A stretch of DNA of 64,000 nucleotides from Atrina japonica (taxonomy: Eukaryota; Mollusca; Bivalvia; Pterioida; Pinnidae), in contig BROG01000510.1 of NCBI GenBank assembly GCA_030159075.1, forward strand, positions 474,035-538,034, written 5' to 3'. Within the stretch, counting starts at the first letter, position 1; each line of letters opens with the position of its first letter. Shown in pieces: positions 34,897-59,000 of this stretch. Below the pieces are notes generated by a model. It was given only the letters and a program-made list of their open reading frames with translations, did not search any database and was not told the DNA's origin. Position numbers and translations under genes: made by a program.

Positions 34897-36819
34897 TAAG
34901 AATGTTTGCTTTAGAAAAGTAAAAAGTGAAAACCAACTGTAAAATTTGTCTATACATAATAATAAAATTACTCACTTTTTGTAAAAACAACTTGCAAATT
35001 CCCCAAGTATCATGGCAATCACACGGAGTATTTAAGTATTAAATGTTCAAATCAAAATGCACAGTATAAAGGCAGACCTCGATTAAGTTTTAAAACTGTT
35101 TTTTCTACGAGATCGATTTAACACTTCGTTAATAGATCGAATGTGTTTCGTTCAAGCTGTGTTGAAAAAACATATTAATATATTTATTCGATGTCCAGCT
35201 TTTGTTGACTCTCAGTAAGCCACTGCCTTTATTATTCGTCTTTCAGATACACGGTTTCTGTCATTCATTCTATATTTGGCAATTGAACAGGAATAAATAT
35301 TTTCAATATAGATTTATTTTGCATAGAACTGAACGTTTATACTAAATAACATTTCATTCAATAGCTGGGGTGAAGAATCGAGAAATAAATGTAGTTAATT
35401 TTGACTGACAGTTTGCCTGATAGCATTGATAGGGTCTATTTCTCTAGTGTTACATTGCATACAGAGTACAATAAAAATGAAATTGGAGAGTTTGATACGC
35501 CTTGACTTCATAATTTACATTTAAAGTACATATTTATGCAATGCATACAAACTTAAGTTGGCGCTCGACCGTGATACACGATACGGAAGGTACAGATCAG
35601 ATCATAGATAAGAATATGTACTAATTAGAATGATAATTGTGTTTACAATGATGGTAATTATACGGTGTTAATAAAATCATTCTGATAATTATCAAACTCA
35701 ATCATATACTTTTCAATCAGAAATATTTGAAAAATAATTAGAAACATTTTAAAATACTTTAACACGATATTAAATCTACTCTTTTGTAACTTTGCGTCAT
35801 CAATGCCAATGTGTTCGGAAGGAAAAGGATAATAGAACAGCACCCGTTTACTTATGTAGGCATTGTACCCAAAGTTTTATCATTGAATAAAGAGGAAGAT
35901 TCAATGCTGTAAATTTCAGGTGCAGTGACATTGCAGTCATTTTGGATTTGAAGTAAAATAAATGATAAATGTCCATTTAAAAACCGTTCAAGTAAAGATA
36001 ATTAGCTACCTTTAGAATACATTACATTGAACCATACAGCAGGTGTCCCCTCCTCTGAATAAATACCCCCTCACACACACGCACTGAAATGTTTATCAAT
36101 AAGAATCATACATACTGAATGATCTTTTCTGTTTTGTTGTACGCATACTAATAGAGTGAAATAACAACATTTGTTAAAGCACAAGATATCGTAAGATTTA
36201 ATGTTCGTTTTTCTATTTCATTTCACAAGTGCATTTTGTCCTTCATTCCACATTTGTACTTCACCTTATTTCATACGTGCACGTTTATTTCTATGTTAGT
36301 GTTGGCGTCATTTCAACTTTATCTCACAAAACATCTATTGTATTTTAACTGGTGGTCATAAGCGACATATTGCTTATTGTTACGCAAAACATCAGTATAA
36401 AACAAAGGGGTTCCGAAAAAACGTTTTCCTAGTTTCATATACAAACGATATAAAAAGCTCATGCATTAATTGTTGAAATTCTCTCTCTATTAAACACTAA
36501 AACCAACAACACGATATATCCTAGGGTGTCGTATCTAAGCAATAGATACAAGTCAGGAAAAAATACATAAAGCACTAAAATGACCAACAACACGGACTAA
36601 TTGAAGGTCTAATTTTCGGGGTGACCTGTCCCTTCATCAGAACAAAACGGTTAAAATAACATGAAAAAACGAACACATACACACTCTGAAGCAAACACCT
36701 ACTCACACACATACAACTGGAGATTAAAACAAATGCTACATATAACAAGTACAGCGTGATAAAGCAATAAATAAATGAAAATTGAAATCAAACAAAAGGA
36801 TAACTTAAAAACTAAAAAG

Positions 36820-36857
<38 letters not shown>

Positions 36858-37329
36858 TGTTTTAAGAATGAAGTACTTACAAAATAGTAAGTAAACGTGA
36901 GTATAATTTTCGTGACAGAATGCGTTTTAAGGTCTAGGCCAGATTGAATATTTTAATATCGTGTTTGTAGAATATGGCTTATCACCATATTTAAAACAAT
37001 AATTTTATTATTCTAAAGAGATAAAACGATGAGCTGCGTCAAACAAAAACGTGATTTCTTAAAATCATATCGACTATACATAGATAACAGCATATAATCG
37101 AAGTAAAAACAGGAACACTTCAAAATGAACAACACTCGACAAATTTTACCTACTATATGGTCGCGTTACAACTTCACAACTACATGTATCGTTAACACGA
37201 TATACATATTTTTTCATTTCTCTCACAGAATGAGCAACACATGTTGATACACTTTTAGTTGACTATACATTTAAACTATGTACTTTCCTGATCAACTTCA
37301 GGAGTTATATTGCAGTCATTTCATAAAAA

Positions 37330-37330
<1 letters not shown>

Positions 37331-37418
<88 letters not shown>
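37331..37418 (+). repeat. (CT)n microsatellite in the 3' UTR of the secreted-protein gene
   Basis: About 88 bp of CT (GA on the transcribed strand), starting 31 bases past the stop codon at 37449-37451. Confidence 0.97.
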
Positions 37419-37421
<3 letters not shown>

Positions 37422-37448
37422 CAAAGTTCCAATTCTAATGCGTCATGA

Positions 37449-48669
<11,221 letters not shown>

Positions 48670-49449
48670 TGTACACATCTACTTTAACGGAAGTCTGGGT
48701 TACATTGCATCTTTGTTATATTATGATTTAAACATGCGAACTTTGTAACTAGTGACACGTACGTGTACAAATCATATCTGTTCATCCAGAGATAACGGAC
48801 AGCAGATAGCTAGATAAGTGACGGATCTATAAATCTGGCGAACGGATAACAATTGATATAAACGCCTTTCAAGCGACGGATCGGAGTTTAAATCTGTGTT
48901 AAACCTGACCTTAAACTCTTTGATATGGACAATGGTTGTGAAGTTGTTATACATTACAAGAAAATAACTGATTTTTTATTCTTTCTAAAACTAACCAATT
49001 TACAGACAAAAACAATATTTGATGCAAAAAACTGATTATTAAAACTGAAAAAAAATTATACATACAATTCAGTGTAAGCTATGTATATCATTGAATAAAA
49101 ACAAAGCCAATAAAAAAAACATAAAAAAAACAACAAATAAACCAAAAAAACAAAAAACAAAACACAAATAAATAAATAAATAAATTTATAATAAACAAAA
49201 ACAAAAAAGATGATAATAATAGTAATAAAAGGAACACGTGCGATATGTTTCTATCTCAACCGCCATTGATAGAATCATATCGCACGTTTCAATCGTTCAA
49301 ACGATTTTTATTTCATTTTCAAGAACGATATACAGATTGTTTTTTATTTATATATACGTCTCTGAATGAAATCATTTAAAACGGAATAATATTTGAAATT
49401 TTAAATGCAATTTATTTTCTCAGTTTTGATTCGGCGAATCAGGAATCCG
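48670..49449. promoter_or_regulatory. Putative bidirectional upstream region
   Basis: Lies between the start codon of the secreted-protein gene (- strand, 48669) and the possible non-coding first exon of the cyclic-nucleotide-binding gene (+ strand). It contains an A-rich tract (49080-49210) and a hairpin (49236-49287). No core promoter element stands out, so this is inference from layout only. Confidence 0.25.
49236..49287. repeat. Hairpin of cgtgcgatatg type
   Basis: acgtgcgatatg...tttctatc (from 49236) is complementary to gatagaatcatatcgcacgt (to 49287) around tcaaccgccatt. Confidence 0.75.
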
Positions 49450-49577
49450 TATAAGTAGGGGGAGTTGCGTCCCATTAAAGGGGAGTAACTCGAACTGTTA
49501 CACTGAATAACTGGGACACCACATGAAGTCCCGTGAGATTAGAAAGTGGAAAGTTGCAGATCTGAAAATCAGAAAGA
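49450..49577 (+). other. Possible non-coding first exon
   Basis: More GC-rich than its surroundings and ending in a strong donor, AAAGA|GTAAGT, at 49577. If real it would splice to 53053, where the first coding exon of the next gene starts directly after an acceptor. No transcript evidence. Confidence 0.2.
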
Positions 49578-50110
49578 GTAAGTAGGCTGACCTTTGGTCA
49601 CCGTCACAGTTATGATACTTATAAATAGACATTATATGTACAAATAAATTGCAATTATTGAAATGGAGGCTTTGCCCACTGAGCTCTAAAATCAAAATTA
49701 TTTTGCTATACTTTGATGTCTGGTGGCAAAATAGATCTAGATCTCCTCAAACAACCTAAATCTACTCAGCAACTCTTCTTGTCGATACATAAATTATTTT
49801 TTGGCGATACTTTCCAGAGATGTTAAACATATTTTGTGAGATAGTAGGCCCTACTTCTTTGCGAAATAAGAAAGTAATTTATTTGATTTCAATTGGACCA
49901 ACAGTGTAGAGCGATTTTGGGGGGAAAAATAGGGTTTTACTGAAGAATTAAAAAAAGCTTTAAAGCATGGCAGAAAACTCGGCCTAGGTAATTAGTCTAA
50001 TATAATTTTTTTTATGATTTTGTAAGGACAAGAATTTGTTTGTAGATCTAGTTCTAGGGCCTATCGATAGGAGCAGCAACCAAATTTTATAAAAGTGAGA
50101 AGAATATAGC

Positions 50111-50284
50111 CTAGAGGCTAGATTGGCTACAAAGATCTAGTTTAGATGACTTGTACATTTTGATTTTGCTCAACTCTGGTTCTTTTCCTTCTTCATCATT
50201 ATCATCATCGTCTTTATCATCATCATTGTCACCATCATCATCATCATTGTCATCACCTTCTTCTGCCACTTTCTCTGTACTTGT
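50111..50284 (-). CDS. Possible acidic terminal exon
   Basis: After ctgctgtag at 50285-50287, 57 codons are open to TAG: TSTEKVAEEGDDNDDDD..., an Asp/Glu stretch, then GKEPELSKIKMYKSSKLDLC. The acidic part is a GAT microsatellite, so openness is weak evidence, but the non-repetitive ends are protein-like. No upstream exon found. Confidence 0.22.
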   Translation of the reverse strand, partial: TSTEKVAEEGDDNDDDDGDNDDDKDDDDNDEEGKEPELSKIKMYKSSKLDLCSQSSL

Positions 50285-50746
50285 CTACAGCAGTTCTCAG
50301 AAACCAATGGTTAGAATGCTTCCACAATAAATTATGTCAAGTGGCGCAATCAGGGTTTTGTCTGTACATCAGGGTCTTTTGTTAAAGGGTATTTTGAGGG
50401 GTTAAAAGAGGGGAGGGTTTTACTTTAGAAATGTATGAGAACTTTGTTTAATTCCATATTTAAATGATTATTACATAAGAGCAGTAGGCCAAGTGGTCCA
50501 AAGTAATGATTATGATCCTGAGAACATATAACCAAAAGTCAATGATCCCCATGACTTTGAACTTTGACCTTGAATATTAGGGTATGTTTGAATTCACACA
50601 AAAATTAAATAATGTGGATTCTAAGGAATGGTAATATTCTACATGATAAAATCAATCAAATGAAATATAGGATTTAAGATTGTAGGGATCATTCCCACCC
50701 TTTTAGACTTAGAGTTTGAGAATGTTGATATAGGCTGTTCCCATCC

Positions 50747-50976
50747 TAAACTCATCAACCTCTGAGAAACAATGAAGTCACTCATAAATCATTGACTTAT
50801 GTCAGTCCAGTTGCATCAGCGTCGGAAGCAAATTGAAAGTGGGGGGGGCTAAACCAACTTAAAACACATACACACGCCAGAAATGTCTATGTCCTATGTC
50901 TATATTTGCAAAATATAGCCCCCCCCCGGTTCCGCCGCCTTTGAGTTGTGTTGAGTTTTTAGGGGAGAATGAGTTA
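50747..50976 (+). mobile_element. ~90 bp mini-element split by a GCGTCGG element (nested insertion)
   Basis: The outer parts (aaactcatcaacctctgag ... ggggagaatgagttaa) are the family seen at 6261-7136. The inner 50812-50945 is the family seen at 47240-47395 (gcgtcggaagcaaattgaaa). The order of insertion is therefore readable. Confidence 0.75.
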
Positions 50977-51099
50977 AAGCACATACATGTACATGTACCG
51001 GTATATTAATAGTCCTGTTTGTCATGTCAAGATCATTTGAATGATATATAGGATTAGTTCACATGAGTTATCCCAACTCCTATCAGTAGAAAATATGTG

Positions 51100-52095
51100 A
51101 ATACCCTATAAATGTATCATCATAAATGGTTAAGATCCCCCACCTTTAAACCATATATTATATATTTTCTTGATTGACATGAAGAAATGAAAATATAATG
51201 ATACATGTATATAGAAGAAGTCCCATGGCGTAATCCCTAAATCTAAATTTGCGAAGGTTCAGATATTTTTAAAGTGGTCAGAATCCCCAAACCTACCACC
51301 TACAAATATCTTCCTCTTTGTCATGACAAAATGATTTGAATGATATATAATGTAGTCTGCAGGGGTCAATCCACTCCCACCAGTTTGAATCATTAAAATA
51401 TCTTCCTGTTTGTCATGTCAAAATGATTTGAATATGTTGGGTTAGTCTGCATGTGTCATTCCACCCCCATCAGTTGGGAGGGTTAAAATATCTTCCTGTT
51501 TGTCATGTCAAAATGATTTGAATATGTGAGGTTAGTCTGCATGTGTCATTCCACCCCCATCAGTTGGGAGGGTTAAAATATCTTCCTGTTTGTCATGTCA
51601 AAATGATTTGAATATGTTGGGTTAGTCTGCATGTGTCATTCCACCCCCATCAGTTGGGAGGGTTAAAATATCTTCCTGTTTGTCATGTCAAGATGATTTG
51701 AATGATATGTGAGGTTAGTCTCTGGGATCATTCCATCCCCATCAGTTGGGAGGGTTAAAATATCTTCCTGTTTGTCATGTCAAGATTATTTGAATGATAT
51801 GTGAGGTTAGTCTCTGGGATCATTCCATCCCCAATCAGTTGGGAAGGTTAAAATATCTTCCTGTTTGACATGTCAAGATGATTTGAATGACATATAGGGT
51901 TAGTCAGCAAGGTTCATTCCACCCCACTAGTTAGCAATGTTAAAATATCTTCCTGTTTGTCATGTCAAGATGATTTGAATGATATGTGGGGTTAGTCCCT
52001 GGGGTCATTCCATCCCCCATCAGATATTTTAACATTCCCAACTGATGGGGGATGGAATGACCCCAAGGACTAACCTTACATATCGTTCAAATCAT
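51100..52095 (+). repeat. Satellite array, ~90-93 bp unit, ending in a foldback
   Basis: Units starting ttaaaatatcttcctgtttg occur at about 51393, 51483, 51573, 51663, 51755, 51848 and 51941; some neighbours are nearly identical. Diverged units extend left to about 51100. At 51960-52095 the last unit is followed by its own inverted copy, making a hairpin of about 60 bp arms. Confidence 0.85.
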
Positions 52096-52129
52096 ATTGA
52101 TATGTGGGGTTAGTCCCTGGGGTCATTCC

Positions 52130-52625
52130 ACACCCCTCAGTTGGGAATGTTAAAATATCTTACTGTATTTCATATTAAGCCGATATGAATGATATATAAT
52201 GTTAGTCCCAGGGGATAATTTCCAACCTTACCAGTTGATACTGTATTTCATATCAAGCTGATATGAAAGATATATAACGTTAGTCCCAGGGGATAGTTTC
52301 CAACCTTACCAGTTGATACTGTATTTCATATAAAGCTGATATAAATGATATATAACGTTAGTCCCAGGGGATAGTTTCCAACCTTACCAGTTGATACTGT
52401 ATTTCATATCAAGCTGATATGAAAGATATATAACGTTAGTCCCAGGGGATAGTTTCGAACCTTACCAGTTGATACTGTATTTCATATCAAGCTGATATGA
52501 AAGATATATAACGTTAGTCCCAGGGGATAGTTTCCAACCTTACCAGTTGATACTGTATTTCATATAAAGCTGATATAAATGATATATAACGTTAGTCCCA
52601 GGGGATAGTTTCCAACCTTACCAGT
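52130..52625 (+). repeat. Second satellite array, exact 78 bp period
   Basis: ttgatactgtatttcatat recurs at 52235, 52313, 52391, 52469 and 52547, each unit with cgttagtcccaggggatag. Two unit types alternate (catatcaag/atatgaaag and catataaag/atataaatg). It shares 'gttagtcc...ggg' text with the neighbouring 90 bp family. Confidence 0.9.
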
Positions 52626-53052
52626 TGAGAACATAGTCATCTGACTCATTCCTGCCAAAAGATAATATTCAAGTATTTTGAAAATGGTTGAGGTACCCGC
52701 TTCTTAATTATTTATTTCCTGCTAGATTAATTGAATGATTCATGATGGGGGGGTAGACCAAGAGGGGTTTGTAGACTTTATAGGGACTTCTTTTGGGAGA
52801 CTTTGTAACAACATCCTTTAACCTTCAGTTTTACTAGTTTGTGTCTCTGATAACACTGCACGGTAATACAAAAGAAACTGAAATCATCTGTTGGTATGAA
52901 GGGTAATTACAGCGAAGTGAAAACAGGAGTAAAACTCATGTGTTGGAGCTGGTGACCACTAACATCAAAACAAAAAGAGATATTTATATAAGATGTAAAT
53001 AGCTGTAAAATAAAAATAAAGTTTGTATATAATATAATATCTTCTCTTTCAG

Positions 53053-56000
53053 AGTTTACTTGTGTGATGGGTAATAAACCTGACAAAGAACAAAAACATT
53101 CATTTGTGAACAGTACTGGAACAGACAAAATTGTCAGTTCCAAGTCACAGAAACTTGATGGAAAAGTTGGTCAACTACAACCAGATATCCTTGAGGTAAA
53201 TCAAGCAATGGACTTTAGTGTTGGTCTAGTTTTATTGCCCAACAAGATTTAAAATTCAAATTCTGAATTGTTCTTCCTGCCTATTTTCTATCTAACTGTG
53301 TTCTTTTGACTATTTTTCTTGGAAAGGAAAGGGGATGTTAAGTTTCAACTTCATAGACTCGGTGTGCATGAAAATTTTGTTTTTAAGCTATACACTTATT
53401 CTTATTATCTTTTCTATCTAGAAAATACAGCAAAGTTTATCTAAATTTCAACAAGACACAGGAAAAGCACTGAGTCAGAAGGAAGTTGGAAAAGCTGTCA
53501 GAAATATTTCAGTTCTTGAATTTGAGGAAAAGACAGATATTATACTAAAAGGTATGATAAAAATTGTCAAAAATTGTTAAAAATTAAAATAGAGCTTAGA
53601 CACTGTATGTAATATTAATTTACTATTGTATTTTTTGTGGGTTGGTTGTACTATTCTTTCATAGTGCTGAAAATAATTGTTCGCTATAGACTTTTTAGGT
53701 CACCTGAACCAAAGGCTCAGAGTGACCTATTGCGATCGTCTTTTGTCTGTCGTCGTACGTCGTCCGTCATTAACATTTACACATTTTTGACTTCTTGTCA
53801 AGAACCAGTGGGCCAGTTTTAACCAAACTTGGTATATAGCATCCCCAAGGGTCTAGGACTAAAACTTGGTACATCTTTAAAAATCTTCTCATGAACCAAT
53901 GATTAGATGACTTTTAAATTTTGTATGCATGAATGTTATGTCAATATCTACAAAGTTTGCGAACAAAAATCAAATCTGTCTATAAACAAGCCACGAAGGG
54001 GTGCTTCAGTAACACAGGGTACAGTTGTATTACAAATTGCTTAAGAACTCAAAACTGATTGTTTTTTTGTATACACAGATATATGAGAATGTTATTAGAA
54101 ATTATCTAAGGATCATTTTGAAAAAATTTCAAGGTCATGAGGTCAAAGGTCAAGGTCAAAGGCACCTAAATAAATGGAAAATGTAAGTTTTTTTTGAAAA
54201 AAATTTAGACACTGTTGACTACTTCTCCAGAACCATTGGCCCAATTTGAACCAAACTTGACAGGAAGTATAACAATGTAAAACTGCATAAAGTTTGCGAA
54301 TGAAAAGGGGCTAGGACCAAACATGGCTGCCATGGCTAAATATAGAATGAATGAGTCAGCAGATATTTTTTATTTAATACATGTATGTCCAAAATTATTT
54401 AAGCTAGATAAAAAAAACTTACCTTAAAATGAGCGGCTTGCAAAAATCTACAAATATTTCATTTTGGTGAAAGTATCATAAATAGAGAGTAAGTGAAAGA
54501 AGCAAAAATGTTCAGCACAAAAAGACCTACAAAAAAGTCAGTAGGGCCAAAATTATCAGGTAACCCCTTTTTGGAGTTATTTCCCCTTTTAAGCTGATTT
54601 TCCATGTTTTTGGATGTTTTTGACATTATCTTGAAAGTTATTTCCCCTTTTCAGTTGATTTTTCATGTTTTTGGATGTTTATTGGCATTATCTTGAAAAG
54701 TATAATAGCTAGAGTAAAAGTGAAAGAAGCAAAATTGTTCAGCATGCAAAGATCTACAAAAAAGTCAAACATGGCCGAAATTGTCAGCTAATCCCTTATG
54801 GGAGTTATTTCCCCTTTTAGATTGATTTTTCATATTTTTGGATGTTTATTGACATTATCTTGAAAAATATGATAGATCATAGAGTTAAAGTTAAAGAAAC
54901 AAAAATGATCAGCATGCAAAGATCTACAAAAAAGTCGACTGGGTTGAAATTGTCAGGTCCTCGCTTATGGTTGTTATCTCCCTTTAATTGGATTTCTGAT
55001 GTTTTGAAAATGGATTCTGTCAATAAACGGTTCACTAGGAGGCGCTACTCCATTCCATCATGGTTTGTTACAATATATAAATAGTATGCAGCATTAAAGA
55101 AAAAGGTAGTGTGAATGTCCTCAAATTCAGTTTTGAAGGAAAAACAACAAAAGTTGAACCCAAGAAAATAAACAGAATAGTGTACATAGCCTATATTGAT
55201 ACTGTGGAAGGATAGCCTATATTGATACTGTGAAAAGATAGCCTATAATGATACTGTGGAAGGATAGCCTATATTGATACTGTGGAAGGATAGCCTTTAT
55301 TTATACTGTGGAAGGATAGCCTTTATTGATACTGTGGAAGGATAGCCTTTATTGATACTGTGGAAGATAGCCTATATTGATACTGTGGAAGGATAGCCTA
55401 TATTGATACTGTGAAAAGATAGCCTATAATGATACTGTGGAAGGATAGCCTATATTGATACTGTGGAAGGATAGCCTATATTGATACTGTGGAAGGATAG
55501 CCTATATTGATACTGTGGAAGGATAGCCTATATTGATACTGTGGAAGGATAGCCTATATTGATACTATGGAAGAATAGCCTATATTGATACTGTGGAAGG
55601 ATAGCCTTTATTGATACTGTGGAAGGATAGCCTATAGATACTGTGGAAGGATAGCCTATATTGATACTATGGAAGAATAGCCTATATTGATACTGTGGAA
55701 GGATAGCCTTTATTGATACTGTGGAAGGATAGCCTTTATTGATACTGTGGAAGGATAGCCTATATTGATACTGTGGAAGGATAGCCTTTATTGATACTGT
55801 GGAAGGATAGCCTATATTGATACTGTGGAAGGATAGCCTATATTGATACTGTGGAAGGATAGCCTTTATTGATTGTGTGGAAGGATAGCCTATATTGATA
55901 CTATGGAAGGATAGCCTTTATTGATACTGTGGAAGGATAGCCTATATTGATACTGTGGAAGGATAGCCTATATTGATACTGTGGAAGGGTAGCCTTTATT

Positions 56001-59000
56001 GATACTGTGGAAGGATAGCCTATATTGATACTGTTGAAGGATAGCCTTTATTGATACTGTGAAAAGATAGCCTATAATGATACTGTGGAAGGATAGCCTA
56101 TATTGATACTGTGGAAAGATAGCCTTTATTTATACTGTGGAAGGATAGCCTATATTGATACTGTGGAAGGATAGCCTATATTGATACGATGGAAGGATAG
56201 CCTATATTGATACTATGGAAGGATAGACTATATTGATACTGTGGAAGGATAGCCTATTTGATATTGATACTGTGGAAGGATAGCCTATATTAGCCTTTAT
56301 TTAATGATACTGTGAAAAGATAGCCCTATAATGATACTGTGGAAGGATAGCCTATATTGATACTGTGGAAGGATAGCCTTTATTTATACTGTGGAAGGAT
56401 AGCCTTTATTGATACTGTGGAAGGATAGCCTTTATTGATACTGTGGAAGATAGCCTATATTGATACTGTGGAAGGATAGCCTATATTGATACTGTGAAAA
56501 GATAGCCTATAATGATACTGTGGAAGGATAGCCTATATTGATACTGTGGAAGGATAGCCTATATTGATACTGTGGAAGGATAGCCTTTATTGATACTGTG
56601 GAAGGATAGCCTTTATTGATACTGTGGAAGATAGCCTATATTGATACTGTGGAAGGATAGCCTATATTGATACTGTGGAAGGATAGCCTTTATTGATACT
56701 GTGGAAGGATAGCCTTTATTGATACTGTGGAAGGATGGAAGAATAGCCTATATTGATACTGTGGAAGGATAGCCTTTATTGATACTGTGGAAAGGATAGC
56801 CTATATTGATACTGTGGAAGGATAGCCTATATTGATACTGTGGAAGGATAGCCTATATTGATACTGTGGAAGGATAGCCTATATTGATACTATGGAAGAA
56901 TAGCCTATATTGATACTGTGGAAGGATAGCCTTTATTGATACTGTGGAAGGATAGCCTATAGATACTGTGGAAGGATAGCCTATATTGATACTGTGGAAG
57001 GATAGCCTATATTGATACTGTGGAAGGATAGCCTATATTGATACTATGGAAGAATAGCCTATATTGATACTGTGGAAGGATAGCCTTTATTGATACTATG
57101 GAAGGATAGCCTATAGATACTGTGGAAAGATAGCCTATATTGATACTGTGGAAGGATAGCCTTTATTGATACTGTGGAAGGATAGCCTATATTGATACTA
57201 TGGAAGAATAGCCTATATTGATACTGTGGAAGGATAGCCTTTATTGATACTGTGGAAGGATAGCCTATAGATACTGTGGAAGGATAGCCTATATTGATAC
57301 TGTGGAAGGATAGCCTTTATTGATACTGTGGAAGGATAGCCTATATTGATACTGTGAAAGGATAGCCTATATTGATACTGTGGAAGGATAGCCTTTATTG
57401 ATTGTGTGGAAGTATAGCCTATATTGATACTATGGAAGGATAGCCTTTATTGATACTGTGGAAGGATAGCCTATATTGATACTGTGGAAGGATAGCCTAT
57501 ATTGATACTGTGGAAGGATAGCCTATATTGATACTGTGGAAGGATAGCCTATATTGATACTGTGGAAGGATAGCCTATATTGATACTGTGAAAAGATAGC
57601 CTATAATGATACTGTGGAAGGATAGCCTGTATTGATACTGTGGAAGGATTGCCTATATTGATACTGTGGAAGGATAGCCTATATTGATACTGTGGAAGGA
57701 TAGCCTTTATTGATACTGTGGAAGGATAGCCTATATTGATACTGTTGAAGGATAGCCTTTATTGATACTGTGAAAAGAATAGCCTATAATGATACTGTGG
57801 AAGGGATAGCCTATATTGAATACTGTGGAAGGATAGCCTATATTTATACTGTGGAAGGATAGCCTATATTGATACTGTGGAAGGATAGCCTATATTGATA
57901 CGATGGAAGGATAGCCTATATTGATACTATGGAAGGATAGCCGATATTGATACTGTGGAAGGATAGCCTATATTGATACTGTGGAAGGATAGCCTATATT
58001 GATACTATGGAAGGATAGCCTATATTGATACTGTGGAAGGATTTGTATTAAGTATGATGACCTACATTACCCATACATGTTAAATCAACAAAGGGGAATA
58101 ACTTTGAAAATAAGCATTGTAGGAGTGCAATTAAATAATTGGGAAAACAAAATTCTAATGATAAGAATACATGAAGCTCTTTAAATTTTTATTTTCAAAC
58201 TTTGAAATACAGAATTTTGATATTTAAATGTAGGGGACAGTCCAAAAGGAATTTTTATCATCACTGAAGGCAGTGTTAATATAATGTCATCTGATGGTGA
58301 TGAAATTCTTGCCAATCTGGATACAGGAGCAATTTTTGGTGAAATATCTGTGTTATACAATGTCCCATGTACAGCTCGAGTGCAAACAGCAACAAGGTAA
58401 GATACTAAATATGATTATTTGAAATAAGTACTTAAAAATTAAGTCTTTTAATTTTCAGTGCATATCCTTGAAACATACCAGAAAGTCATTGAAGAAAATG
58501 TTATGGAAAACTGTATGTTGGTTTAACTTTTTATATGACTGTATATTTTCTAAGTATGTTGGTTTAACTTTTTATATGACTGTATATTTTCTAAGTTTGT
58601 TGGTTTAACTTTTTATGTTACACATTCAATTATTACACATATTTCATGTTTATAATAAAATTCATAAGTGAAATATAGTTTTTGATGCTGTGATACATCT
58701 GTACATGTAATTTGTCTCAGTACAAACCATATAACAATGTAGACTGACCATATATGTATACAGTAAAACCTGTATATAGGGGCCACCCAAGGGACCAGAG
58801 AATATTGACCTTTATGTGCAGGTGACCCTTATACACAGGTTTAATTTAGTTGAATTATGCAGTCAAGGAACTTTTCAAAACTGGCCTTTATAGACAGGTG
58901 ATCCTTATATAGAGGTGGCCGCTCTAGCAGGTTTTACTGTATTTATAAAGCATTGATTAAGATATGAATGTATCGTTTTGTTGATATACCTGGATTATTT

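Larger units (their letters stand above)
33694..37448. other. Intergenic region with simple repeats
   Basis: Contains an inverted copy of the 210 bp dispersed repeat (34020-34215), (CT)n-(AT)n at 34808-34896, (TA)n at 36826-36855 and (CT)n at 37331-37418. At 36590-36660 gtgacctgtcccttcatcag resembles the end text of some invertebrate retroelements, but nothing coding is next to it. No exon recognised. Confidence 0.5.
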
